Notes under the pieces: generated by a model
The model's database searches: none
What the model was told of the DNA's origin: nothing
What the model saw: the letters and a program-made list of their open reading frames with translations, nothing else
DNA from: Treponema sp.
GTDB taxonomy: Bacteria; Spirochaetota; Spirochaetia; Treponematales; Treponemataceae
DNA: 64,000 nucleotides
Assembly: GCA_017938365.1 (NCBI GenBank)
Contig: JAGBBT010000094.1
Span: 36,509-100,508 of the forward strand
Reading direction: 5' to 3'
Shown here: one piece after another, positions 1 through 9,012 of the stretch
How positions within the stretch are numbered: the stretch's first letter is position 1
Layout: each line of letters opens with the position of its first letter
Position numbers and translations under genes: made by a program

Positions 1-1361
1 TTTTTTATAAATGTAATCGTGTATGGAACAAAAGGTATTAACATTATAATTATTGCTAATATTAAGTAAGCTATTTTTTTTGCTCTTCTAAAAATATAAA
101 TTATAAAATACTCTTGAAAGAATAATGAGAAAAATAATAAATCTATTGTACTAAAAATAAAAACATTTAGAATTGCAGAAATTGTTAGTATGTATCCGTA
201 AGCGAATTGTGTAACGGGAATTCTCAACTGTTCTTGTATAATAAAAAGTAATGATAAAAAAATCATTGAAAAAATTATTTTAACTCCAAACATAAAAATA
301 GGATTTATATTTGAAAGAAATGGTATTGTCTTTATTATGAATTCAGCTATAAATAAAGAAAGTATGGAAAGAATCAATGTTAAGGGTATTAAAAACCATG
401 CTGTTCTAAATTCTTTTTTATAACGAATTCTGCTTTTACCTATGAAAGAAAATGAACATATTAAGAAAATTGCAATTAGACCAAAGGTTTCTAATGCAAA
501 AATAAAATTTCTTTCTGTTAAAAAAAGAGGTTTAAAAGGAGAAGAGAGTTTTAAAAAACTATAATGGCTGTCCCATTCTTCTGTCCCTGCAATTTTGTAG
601 TTATCAATGAAATGTTTTATTACTGTTAAATCGTTATTCTCTTTTAATATAAGTTTACATGTTGGTATTGAATTTCTGAAAAAAATATTCATTGTTTCAT
701 CACCTTTTAATAACCCGATTCTGTAAAGTGATAAAAATTTTTGAGGGGTTTCGTAAGGTTGATTTACATGAATAAATGAATCTGTAAGCCTTTTCATAAG
801 CCAAAGTGGCGTTGATGTACTAAATCCTGTTGTAAGAATTTGATTATTTTTTATTTTGTCGAAATCTAGTATCAATGAACAATATATATCTTTATCTTCA
901 ATGCTTTCTGTATAAGCTTGGGTCCCTCTTAAATTAAAGTCTCTGAATAAAGTATTATCATCTAAAGCGGAAAATAAAAATTCTATAGAAAAGTTGTATT
1001 TTCTTTTTGAAATATGTTTCAGCAAATCTAAAATTTGCTCCTTATTAGTGAAAAAATTTTCTTGTTTAATGCAGATAACTAATACTTTTCTTGATAATTC
1101 TGTAATTTTATCGTCACTATGGGATATTTTTGAATTTCTGAATGTTGTTATAACATTATAAGGAAATTCATCTTGTCCTGTTATTGAAATTTGATTTCTT
1201 AGAGTTTCAAAACCATTTTCGTTTAAGAAATTTTCTGTGAAATTTGAAAGTTGTGTTCCTTTTGGAGTAAAAGTAGTTGTATTTAAAGAAAAAACAAAAA
1301 AAGACATATAATTCAATAGTAGTAAAGGAATTAAAGTTTTTTTGCAAAAAGAAAATTTCAT
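1..1361 (-). CDS. Unknown exported/multi-pass membrane protein (3' end off the window)
   Basis: I read this frame by hand: it is open from an ATG at 1361 down to base 1, about 453 codons, and continues past the edge. The N-terminus has a signal-like stretch (Lys-rich, then hydrophobic through about residue 26). About 270 mostly hydrophilic residues follow and are presumably extracytoplasmic. The last 170 or so residues hold at least four or five strongly hydrophobic segments. I do not recognise the family and assign no function. No Shine-Dalgarno precedes the ATG. A TTGCAT / 17 bp / TATTCT promoter on the same strand would start transcription almost on the start codon. It diverges from the gene at 1433. 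Confidence 0.8.
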   Translation of the reverse strand, partial: MKFSFCKKTLIPLLLLNYMSFFVFSLNTTTFTPKGTQLSNFTENFLNENGFETLRNQISITGQDEFPYNVITTFRNSKISHSDDKITELSRKVLVICIKQENFFTNKEQILDLLKHISKRKYNFSIEFLFSALDDNTLFRDFNLRGTQAYTESIEDKDIYCSLILDFDKIKNNQILTTGFSTSTPLWLMKRLTDSFIHVNQPYETPQKFLSLYRIGLLKGDETMNIFFRNSIPTCKLILKENNDLTVIKHFIDNYKIAGTEEWDSHYSFLKLSSPFKPLFLTERNFIFALETFGLIAIFLICSFSFIGKSRIRYKKEFRTAWFLIPLTLILSILSLFIAEFIIKTIPFLSNINPIFMFGVKIIFSMIFLSLLFIIQEQLRIPVTQFAYGYILTISAILNVFIFSTIDLLFFSLFFQEYFIIYIFRRAKKIAYLILAIIIMLIPFVPYTITFIK

Positions 1362-1367
1362 TTATAT

Positions 1368-1396
1368 AGAATATAATTTGTCTGTTTACAATGCAA
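1368..1396 (-). promoter_or_regulatory. Sigma-70-type promoter for the leftmost gene
   Basis: On the minus strand, -35 TTGCAT (1391-1396) is followed after 17 bp by -10 TATTCT (1368-1373). The predicted start is near 1361, the first base of the ATG. Its -35 lies directly beside the -35 of the divergent promoter. Confidence 0.5.
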
Positions 1397-1413
1397 GACC
1401 CTTGGTATATAAT
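1385..1413 (+). promoter_or_regulatory. Strong sigma-70-type promoter for the trmB-ligA operon
   Basis: -35 TTTACA (1385-1390), 17 bp spacer, perfect -10 TATAAT (1408-1413). The predicted start near 1420 leaves room for the TTGGAG ribosome site at 1423-1428 before the ATG at 1433. Confidence 0.75.
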
Positions 1414-1432
1414 ATTTCTTACTTGGAGTTGA

Positions 1433-2605
1433 ATGAGTATGTGTGCAGCTGGTAAAAAATTTACACTAAATCTTCCTTTAAAAGTAATTCTAACAGAAGA
1501 GGGTGCGTCGCATTTTATTAGTCATAAAATGAAGCTTTTGCGCTTTAGACTTGCTGATAATATTGAAGAATATGGTGTTTCATTGAATCCTTTTTCACCT
1601 CAGTCGCTTCAAAACATGATTCTTGCAAATTATATCTCTAAAATTGAAATTTCTATGTCGGAATTTGTTTCTGTTCGTCAAGAAGTCATGGACTTGTCAA
1701 AAGTTGTAGTTTTTTCCCTTTTATATAAACAATTTGATCGTCAGGTTTTTTCTGAATTGATTCAGACGGACTGTGTTAGAAAACATAATAGAGCTAATCC
1801 TTCTCAACTTATTGATGAAAAAACAAAATTGAGCGAAGCTCAGCTGCGTTCTCATTTAGCTAATAAACAGAACATTGTTAATATGGCAAAAAAAGAGATT
1901 TTAGACCCAATTTGGAAGTCCGTCATGGAGAACAAAGATTATTCATTAGAAGAAAAAAATATTTATCTTTTAATGACAGAAAAGTTCTTAAATCGTCTAA
2001 ATTTAATGAATTGGTATATTATTTCTAAATTTTATAAAACTGAAGGTTTTTCACAGATAAATTTGGCCATTAGACATTTATTACAAGTTTATATGGAAAA
2101 ATCTCGTGTTGCAGAATATATTTCAATTTTGGTTATGGAATTAGCTCTTAACTGTGAAAATGGAAATATGAGAAAAGAAGCTAAGATAATGTATAACGGA
2201 ATTGAAGATGCTGATTCGTTAATTTACGATCCTGAAATTCGTGAGAAAATTATTTCTGAATTAAAGCGAAAGCATGAGCTTGTTTTTCTTTCATGGAAAT
2301 TAGGAGGTGGCTCTTCTGCCATTGGAAAACAGGGACGATTACAAATTACTTTGTATAATAAAGATGATGAGTTTCAGGAAGTAAAAGAAAATATTGAATC
2401 TAAGGCTGCTGCTGATACTAATAAAAGAAGTCTTATAGATTTTTATCGAGAACTTCCAGAAGGACAAGAAAGTACAGATTTAGGTTTATATTACCTTTCA
2501 TATTTAGATGATGCTTGCAAAAAAGTTAATGTAAAATTTGAATCTATTGTTAATCAGTTTTCATCTAGTGATCTTACAGTCATTAATCTTGTGTTTAATT
2601 TCTAA
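1433..2605 (+). CDS. Conserved-looking cytoplasmic protein of unknown function
   Basis: 390 residues, with no signal peptide or membrane segment. The sequence is mostly helical and charged, with an MNWYI motif mid-protein and a C-terminal part reading LPEGQESTDLGLYYLSY. I do not recognise a domain. The start at 1433 has a GGAG 4 bases upstream; an in-frame ATG at 1439 has the same GGAG 10 bases away and is possible. It is the first gene of a four-gene run with a lipoprotein, trmB and ligA, behind a near-consensus promoter. No function can be argued from the neighbours, which are housekeeping genes of different pathways. Confidence 0.85.
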   Translation: MSMCAAGKKFTLNLPLKVILTEEGASHFISHKMKLLRFRLADNIEEYGVSLNPFSPQSLQNMILANYISKIEISMSEFVSVRQEVMDLSKVVVFSLLYKQFDRQVFSELIQTDCVRKHNRANPSQLIDEKTKLSEAQLRSHLANKQNIVNMAKKEILDPIWKSVMENKDYSLEEKNIYLLMTEKFLNRLNLMNWYIISKFYKTEGFSQINLAIRHLLQVYMEKSRVAEYISILVMELALNCENGNMRKEAKIMYNGIEDADSLIYDPEIREKIISELKRKHELVFLSWKLGGGSSAIGKQGRLQITLYNKDDEFQEVKENIESKAAADTNKRSLIDFYRELPEGQESTDLGLYYLSYLDDACKKVNVKFESIVNQFSSSDLTVINLVFNF

Positions 2606-2614
2606 TTTGAACTA

Positions 2615-3277
2615 ATGGCTAACAAAAGAAAGTCTTTTTTTTCATTTTTTCTGATTGCTTTTTTTTCTCTTTGCTTTTTTTCTTGTTCTGATGTTTCTGG
2701 AAAAATTCTGTATACAACAGCTACTGTTATTTTTGATTATGAAACAGAAAAGTCAATGCCTAAAACTTGGTTTTCAGTTTTTGTTCAAACAGAATCAGAA
2801 GCTCAACGCGGTGAACAGCTTGAAATATCAACTGTGAAATCCGATTTAACTTGGAAGATTAACGAACTTCAATTTATTAAAAATGGTAATAAAAATTGGG
2901 TTGGTTATTCGTGCCTTTTACCTTATGAAAATGAAAAAATAAAATCTGGCATATACAAAGTAAAGTATACTGATTCTGCCGGAAACCAAGGGGAGTCTTC
3001 GTTTCTAATTTCTTACAATGAAAAGTTATTAGAATCAAATTCTGGTGATATAAAAAAATATGTTACGAATAATCTAACGGAGAATATTGCTTTATATGAT
3101 AAGAATGATAATCTTTTATACTATGGAAAAAGAAAGTCAACTTGGAAATTAGACTCTTCCATAAAAAGAGATTATAATTCAGCTGTTTATATGAGAAAAA
3201 CTTTATCTACAGTTAGTGGAGCGCTTCTTTTTTTGTTGCCAAAAGAAGATTTTAACAATAAAGAGGAAAAAAGATGA
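2615..3277 (+). CDS. Predicted lipoprotein, unknown function
   Basis: 220 residues. The N-terminus is a Lys/Arg patch, a very hydrophobic stretch and a lipobox-like FFSC with Cys at about residue 24, followed by Ser-Asp. It is therefore probably exported by Sec, lipidated and anchored in a membrane facing the periplasm. The middle (YKVKYTDSAGNQGESS) reads like a beta-rich Ig-type domain. Spirochaete lipoboxes are looser than the enterobacterial one, so Ser before Cys is acceptable. The last bases overlap trmB by 4, which implies translational coupling. No enzyme motif is seen and the function is unknown. Confidence 0.82.
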   Translation: MANKRKSFFSFFLIAFFSLCFFSCSDVSGKILYTTATVIFDYETEKSMPKTWFSVFVQTESEAQRGEQLEISTVKSDLTWKINELQFIKNGNKNWVGYSCLLPYENEKIKSGIYKVKYTDSAGNQGESSFLISYNEKLLESNSGDIKKYVTNNLTENIALYDKNDNLLYYGKRKSTWKLDSSIKRDYNSAVYMRKTLSTVSGALLFLLPKEDFNNKEEKR

Positions 3278-3975
3278 TAAATAGTGATGAGAAATCAATT
3301 GAGGAATTAAAAAAAAGATCAATACATACATTTGTAATTAGAAGTGGACATTTTACTAATGCAGAAAAAAAAGACTATGAAGATTTGTTACCTGTTTGGG
3401 GAATTCCATTTGAACATAAAAAATTAAATTTTGAGAAAATTTATGGAAATTCAAATCCGGTGGTTATTGAAATTGGTTTTGGTATGGGAAAGGCTACTGC
3501 AATAATTGCAGAAAATAATCCTAATATTAATTATCTTGGTCTTGAAGTTCATAAACCTGGTATTGGAAAGCTTTTAGGCGAGATACGAACAAGAAAGTTA
3601 ACTAATTTGAGAATAATTGAACATGATGCTTTAGAAGTTCTAGAAGAGATGATTGACGATGAAAGCGTAAGTGCTTTTCATGTTTTTTTTCCAGATCCGT
3701 GGCCTAAAAAAAGACACTTTAAGCGACGCTTAATTCAGAAACCTAGAACAGATTTGATTTCAAAAAAAATATCAAAATCAGGTTATTTATATTTTGTAAC
3801 AGATTGGCTTCCTTATGCAGAATTTGGTTTGGAAGAGTTAGAAAAAACTGAGAATTTAAGAAATAAATTTAATAAATTTGCTCCTCATCAAGAATGGAGA
3901 CCAGAAACACGTTTTGAGCAAAAAGGTTTAGATGCAAATCGTGTTATAACAGAAATAATGTTTGAGAAAGTATAA
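3274..3975 (+). CDS. trmB: tRNA (guanine-N7-)-methyltransferase
   Basis: 233 residues. TrmB methylates N7 of G46 in the variable loop of tRNA using SAM. Visible family signatures are the SAM-binding VIEIGFGMGKAT near residue 70, the acidic LGLEVHKPGI after it, and the diagnostic FFPDPWPKKRHFKRRL block near residue 150. Downstream sits a RPETRFE motif that contacts the tRNA in this family. Length is normal. The ATG overlaps the upstream lipoprotein and the stop overlaps the ligA start codon by one base, so the genes are surely co-transcribed. Confidence 0.95.
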   Translation: MINSDEKSIEELKKRSIHTFVIRSGHFTNAEKKDYEDLLPVWGIPFEHKKLNFEKIYGNSNPVVIEIGFGMGKATAIIAENNPNINYLGLEVHKPGIGKLLGEIRTRKLTNLRIIEHDALEVLEEMIDDESVSAFHVFFPDPWPKKRHFKRRLIQKPRTDLISKKISKSGYLYFVTDWLPYAEFGLEELEKTENLRNKFNKFAPHQEWRPETRFEQKGLDANRVITEIMFEKV

Positions 3976-5915
3976 TGGCTGATTTATTTGATATTGATAG
4001 AACTGCAAGAATTTCAGAATTAGTTACTTTAATAAAAAAGTATCAAAAATCATATTATAATGGTGAATCTGAAATTTCTGATTTTGAATTTGATAAGTTA
4101 TGGGATGAATTAAAAATTCTTGATCCAGAAAATCCTATTTTGAAAAAAGTAGGTGCTGATAATGGAAATTTTCAAAAAGTAAGACATATTATGCCTATGG
4201 GAAGCCAAGAAAAAGCTGCAAATCCTGAGCAGTTTTTAAGTTGGTGTGCTAATCATTCTTATCCAGAATATTTAGTTGAATATAAGCTTGACGGTGCTTC
4301 CTTAGAGTTGCAGTACAATCATGGGAAACTAATGGTTGCAGTTACTAGAGGTGATGGTTCTGTGGGAGATGATATAACTGCTAATGCCAAGAAAATGCAA
4401 GGAATTCCACATGTTTTAAAAAATATTGCTGGTGAATTAATTGATTATAGCGGTGGTGTGCGTGGCGAAGTTATAATGACCCATAAAATTCATAATTTTT
4501 TTTATTCTGATAAAGCTAATTGTAGGAATGCCGCAAATGGACTTATGAAAAGAAAAGATGGGGATGGTTGTAATCATCTTACTTTTATTGCTTATGATGC
4601 TTTATCTATAACAAACTCGCAACCATTTGATGATGAAGAATCAAAAATAAAATGGTTATCGAATTGTTCTTTTAATGTTGTTCCTCTGAAAATTTGTAAA
4701 TCAGCTGAAGAGGTGATTGCTTATCGTTCTTCTGTGATGGAATCCCGAAATAATTTAGATTATGATATTGATGGTTTAGTTATAAAAGAAAGAATCATAA
4801 ATTATGATGATGCAAAAAGAGCAAGACCTGATAGACAAATTGCTTTTAAATTTAGTTTAGAAGAAGCAGTTTCTATTCTTAGAGAAGTTGAATGGAGTGA
4901 ATCTGGTTCAACTTATACTCCTGTTGCAATTTTTGATTCAGTTTCGTTAGCTGGAACAACGGTGCAAAGAGCAAGTTTGGCTAATCCTGAAACAATGCGT
5001 AATCTAGGAATTAAAATTGGCTGTAAAGTTGTGGTTGTAAAGAGAGGAGAAATTATACCTAAAATTGAATCTGTGATTGAAGATCCGTCTTTAAAAACAA
5101 CTGATGTAGTTTATCCTTCTGTGTGTTCTAGTTGTAATACTAAACTTATTGACGAGGGAAGTAGATTATTTTGTCCAAATCAAAAATGTGAAAAAAAGAT
5201 TTTACATCAACTTTTAAAATGGGTTAATGTTGTTGATATAAGAGATTTAGGTGAAACTTTAGTTACATCTCTTTTTAATTCGAAAATCGTAAGGTCTATA
5301 TCTGATTTATATTCTCTTACTACAGAGCAGTTGACTCCATTTTTTTTAACAGAAAATAGTATTGCAAAAAATAAAGATTCAGCAGGTGCATTAAAAGTTT
5401 ATGAATCTATTCAAAACCATAGACATCTTTCTCTTCCTTCATTTATTGCAGGTTTCGATATTGCTGGGATAGGTGAGGTTACAGTTCAAAAATTAGTAGA
5501 TGCTGGATTTAATACTTTAGAAAAGCTTTTTTCTGCAACTGAAGAAGATTTTGCTACTACCTATGGTTTTGCTCAAATAATGGCCAAAGATATGGTTGCA
5601 GGTTTAAAAGAAAATAAAAAAGAAATGGAAAGTCTAGTTTTGAACGGTGTGATTATTTTAGAGCAATCTACTGTTGAAGGTATATTTACAGGAATGAGTT
5701 TTTGTTTTACTGGTGAATTGAATACAATGAAACGTTCTGAAGCAGAAAACTTAGTAAAACAAAATGGTGGAACTTGTAAATCTTCCGTAACTAAAGATCT
5801 TAGTTATCTTGTGACTAATGATACTTCAAGTGGATCTAGTAAAAACTTAAAGGCACAAAAGTTCGGCATAAAGATAATTAACGAAGAAGATTTTCTTGCT
5901 CTTGCTGGAAAGTAA
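3975..5915 (+). CDS. ligA: NAD+-dependent DNA ligase
   Basis: 646 residues, a little short for LigA (about 670). The order is: N-terminal Ia domain (YYNGESEISDFEFDKLWDEL), adenylation domain with the catalytic Lys in EYKLDGAS (residues about 101-108) and RGDGSVGDD, OB fold, a four-Cys zinc finger (CSSC ... CPNQKC), helix-hairpin-helix repeats, and a C-terminal BRCT domain. The active-site motif is KLDG instead of the commoner KIDG, a mild change. It seals nicks in replication and repair. The 3' end overlaps the convergent M23 peptidase gene by 38 bp. Confidence 0.96.
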   Translation: MADLFDIDRTARISELVTLIKKYQKSYYNGESEISDFEFDKLWDELKILDPENPILKKVGADNGNFQKVRHIMPMGSQEKAANPEQFLSWCANHSYPEYLVEYKLDGASLELQYNHGKLMVAVTRGDGSVGDDITANAKKMQGIPHVLKNIAGELIDYSGGVRGEVIMTHKIHNFFYSDKANCRNAANGLMKRKDGDGCNHLTFIAYDALSITNSQPFDDEESKIKWLSNCSFNVVPLKICKSAEEVIAYRSSVMESRNNLDYDIDGLVIKERIINYDDAKRARPDRQIAFKFSLEEAVSILREVEWSESGSTYTPVAIFDSVSLAGTTVQRASLANPETMRNLGIKIGCKVVVVKRGEIIPKIESVIEDPSLKTTDVVYPSVCSSCNTKLIDEGSRLFCPNQKCEKKILHQLLKWVNVVDIRDLGETLVTSLFNSKIVRSISDLYSLTTEQLTPFFLTENSIAKNKDSAGALKVYESIQNHRHLSLPSFIAGFDIAGIGEVTVQKLVDAGFNTLEKLFSATEEDFATTYGFAQIMAKDMVAGLKENKKEMESLVLNGVIILEQSTVEGIFTGMSFCFTGELNTMKRSEAENLVKQNGGTCKSSVTKDLSYLVTNDTSSGSSKNLKAQKFGIKIINEEDFLALAGK

Positions 5916-6879
5916 AATCAGTTGTAAAAAAATCTGGATTTACAGCAACCGTATTTAGTCGTACTTCCCAATGAAGGTGAGGTCCAGTTGCCAGTCCTGT
6001 GGCTCCTGACATTCCTATTAATTCCTCTTTTTTTACAACCTGACCAATTTTTACATTGAGTTTGTCTAAGTGATAATAAAGACTGTACAACCCTGGTAAA
6101 TGTTCTATGCAGATACTCCATCCCGTCGAAACTCTATTTTCTGCCATTACGACTTTACCTGTTCCGCAAGCTTTTACTTCTGTTCCTGTAGGAATTCCAT
6201 AATCAATTCCGTAATGTAAACTTGTGGATGACTTTCCATTTGAATATGAATAGATTCTTCTGTCTCCAAAAAATGATGTTATTCGTTTTGATGTTGTAGG
6301 ACATATAAAAGCATCTGTTTGAAATGTTGAATCATGATTTGTTGTTTCTAAAATTGAATTTAATGTATTAATTTGATTATATCGTTGTTTACTAGAATCT
6401 GTTTTTATTGCTGTATTTTTTGTGTCTAATTCAATTACTTCTTTTATAAAATTTTTTGAATTAATTTTTATTGGCAAAGAGAAAGTTTCATATATTCTGT
6501 TAAATGCTGAAAAAACAATTTTTGCAGTGTAGTCACCATTTTTTTGATATGTTGAAAGGGGAATTCCTGCAATCAAAATATCCATTTTCTTAAACTTTTT
6601 TGAGGAGTTATTAGATAAAAAGAAAATTGATTCTGAGATTTTTTTATGTGGATCATTATTTGAATAAAATTCAACAATTCCTTTTGAACTTTTTAATTCT
6701 TTTTTATAAATTCCCTTAGGTGAAAAAATCATCCTTATGAATATTGCATCACCAGGATTTGTTTCGTTTGTATAAAATACTCTTAAATCATAATCTTGAC
6801 ATTTCCAAACAGCTGTTGCCGAATATAAATAAAAAAATGTATTAAAAAATAGACATGATAAGATTAATAATTTTCTCAT
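5878..6879 (-). CDS. M23-family (LytM-type) peptidase, exported
   Basis: 333 residues. A signal peptide ends near residue 20 (hydrophobic FFNTFFYLYSATA). The N-terminal half is beta-rich and unassigned. The C-terminal half is a peptidase M23 domain with the zinc ligands visible: HYGID at 222-226 and HLHW at 301-304. The intact motifs predict an active endopeptidase that cuts peptidoglycan cross-links in the periplasm. An AGGAG lies 7 bases before the ATG. It follows recJ without a gap on the same strand and overlaps the end of ligA by 38 bp tail to tail. The exact substrate bond cannot be read from sequence. Confidence 0.93.
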   Translation of the reverse strand: MRKLLILSCLFFNTFFYLYSATAVWKCQDYDLRVFYTNETNPGDAIFIRMIFSPKGIYKKELKSSKGIVEFYSNNDPHKKISESIFFLSNNSSKKFKKMDILIAGIPLSTYQKNGDYTAKIVFSAFNRIYETFSLPIKINSKNFIKEVIELDTKNTAIKTDSSKQRYNQINTLNSILETTNHDSTFQTDAFICPTTSKRITSFFGDRRIYSYSNGKSSTSLHYGIDYGIPTGTEVKACGTGKVVMAENRVSTGWSICIEHLPGLYSLYYHLDKLNVKIGQVVKKEELIGMSGATGLATGPHLHWEVRLNTVAVNPDFFTTDFTFQQEQENLLR

Positions 6880-9012
6880 TTATAAACTCCTATATGTTTC
6901 TGTTAAAACAATTTGAGGTGTTTCTGTCATATTAAAAGTATTTCTCTGTATTTGATAAAGTATATCTATGGAATCACCTTTGCAGAAGTCTTTATTAAGT
7001 CTTTCTCCTTCGCTCCAGAAAATAGCTGGCCATTTTGTTGTTCCACAATCAAGAATAAGTTTTAAATGCTTTTTTTCTGTTTTTCCCATTATGGTTGCAT
7101 CTTGGATTTTTAAATTTTTACTAATAAATGTTAATTCTGGATTTGATTCTCCATAAGGTTCAAATTTGTCGATAATTTTTAATATATTGGGAGTTAGATA
7201 TGGTGCGGGAAGCTCTGCATCTATTTTTATTTCCTCTGAATCTGCTTCCAATTCTATTGTTGGTGCGAGAAGTTCTAATCTTTTGTAAAATTCATTTAGT
7301 TTTTCTTTTGAAAAACTGAATCCTGCTGCAAAGTTGTGTCCACCATGATTTAAAAATATATCACTCATTTGATCTAGGAATGGTGTTATAGAGAAACCTC
7401 TACAACTCCTCATTGAACCAATTGCTATATCGTCAACAAATGTAATTGCCATAGACGGAACTGAATAATTTTGTACTAATCTTCCTGCTAGTATTCCTGA
7501 AACACCTCTGTTTATTTCTTCATCAACAATAACACAAAGTTTTCCTTTGTATTTATTTATACTTTCTTCAGCTTTTTTTGAGCCGATTTCCCAAGCTCTT
7601 GCTCCTAATTCTTTTCGCTCTTGATTTAATTCAATAATTTTACTTGCTATATTTTCTCTTTCTTTGGAATCTTCTGTAATAAATAATTTTACTCCTAATT
7701 CTGGTTTTCCAAGTCTTCCTGTTGCGTTTAAAACGGGAATGATATTCCATGATAATTTAGAACTTGTTAATCTTTCACCTAATAACCCAACTTTTGATAG
7801 CAATTCAGTTAATCCTGTTCTACATTTTCCTTTGTTCATTGCATCAATGCCTTGGTATACAAGAATACGATTTTCATTTACTAAAGGCATAATATCTGCT
7901 AAAGCCGCAAGTGCTACAAGTTGTAAATCTTTTTCTTCGTTTTTTACATCTTGAGGAAATTGTTTTTGTTGTTGCTTATTGATAAATGTTACAAATATAT
8001 TATAAAAACCTTGAATTTCAGAGGCTTCTTGAAGATTATATTTTGCAATTTTGGATATTGTTTTTAATTTTAGTAAACTTATATTTTGTATTTGAGGAAT
8101 TAATTTTGAAATTTCTGGGCGTAAATCTAGAAAGTTAAATTCGATTGAGTTTCCAAAAGTTTCTTTCATGAGTTTTGTTGTGAGTGCTTCATCCCAAACG
8201 AAAATTTGTTGTCCTTGTAAGAATTTTAACAGTCTTGTTTTTGAAAATGGGGTAGAGTTAGGTATTATTGTTTCTGATAAATAGTCTTTTTTTACAAGAT
8301 TTTGTATTTTTAGGCATTCTATCGTATTTGCTTCATTTACTTTTTTTACTGTTAATAAACAAAGTTCTTGTTTATATAATGGTGTTTTTGAAAATCTTAA
8401 GGCTGTAACGACTTTGTAAACTACAGCTGCTCCTGAGATATCTGGAAAGGGGTAACCACTATCTAAACATTTTGGATTTATTATAATCGCTGGTGTTGGT
8501 AATTGCTCTGGTGGATTATGATGATCTAAAACTATAACGTCAATACCAAGGTTTGCAGCATATTTTATTTCTTCATTGTTTGAAATTCCACAATCTACTG
8601 TTATTATTAAAGTTCCGTTGTTTTTATAAAAATCATCAATTGCATCTGTTGACAATCCGTAACCGTCATTTCCTGTTGGAAGTTTCCATCGAACATCAAT
8701 ATTAATTGATTTTAAATATTCATACAGAATTGTTGTACTTGAGATTCCGTCAACATCTCTGTCGCCAAAAATTAATACTATTTCACCTTCTTCTTGTGCT
8801 TGAAGAATTCTATCGACAGCATCTTCCATATTTGAAAATAGAAACGGATTATGTAAAAAGCGTTTATCATTTTCTAAAAAATATTGTATATCTTCACCAC
8901 TTTTTATATTTCTTCTTAAAAGAATTGCAGCGGTAAGGGAGTCGATGTTATATTTATCCATCAATTCTCTTATCATTTCTTTTGAGACATCTTTTTTATT
9001 CCAAGTTTTCAT
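6880..9012 (-). CDS. recJ: Single-stranded-DNA-specific exonuclease RecJ, with a large insertion
   Basis: 710 residues, against about 570 for typical RecJ. The DHH-phosphoesterase core is clear: DRDVDG (84-89, where DYDxDG is usual), VDCG (139-142) and DHHNPP (163-168). The later LVALAALADIMPLVNENR block and the DHHA1 motif GGHNFAAGF follow. RecJ degrades single-stranded DNA 5' to 3' in recombination and mismatch repair. Residues about 207-361 form an extra segment inside the DHH domain, rich in Lys, Leu and Gln, with no motif I know. The ATG shares a base with the stop of the upstream phosphorylase gene. Confidence 0.93.
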   Translation of the reverse strand: MKTWNKKDVSKEMIRELMDKYNIDSLTAAILLRRNIKSGEDIQYFLENDKRFLHNPFLFSNMEDAVDRILQAQEEGEIVLIFGDRDVDGISSTTILYEYLKSINIDVRWKLPTGNDGYGLSTDAIDDFYKNNGTLIITVDCGISNNEEIKYAANLGIDVIVLDHHNPPEQLPTPAIIINPKCLDSGYPFPDISGAAVVYKVVTALRFSKTPLYKQELCLLTVKKVNEANTIECLKIQNLVKKDYLSETIIPNSTPFSKTRLLKFLQGQQIFVWDEALTTKLMKETFGNSIEFNFLDLRPEISKLIPQIQNISLLKLKTISKIAKYNLQEASEIQGFYNIFVTFINKQQQKQFPQDVKNEEKDLQLVALAALADIMPLVNENRILVYQGIDAMNKGKCRTGLTELLSKVGLLGERLTSSKLSWNIIPVLNATGRLGKPELGVKLFITEDSKERENIASKIIELNQERKELGARAWEIGSKKAEESINKYKGKLCVIVDEEINRGVSGILAGRLVQNYSVPSMAITFVDDIAIGSMRSCRGFSITPFLDQMSDIFLNHGGHNFAAGFSFSKEKLNEFYKRLELLAPTIELEADSEEIKIDAELPAPYLTPNILKIIDKFEPYGESNPELTFISKNLKIQDATIMGKTEKKHLKLILDCGTTKWPAIFWSEGERLNKDFCKGDSIDILYQIQRNTFNMTETPQIVLTETYRSL

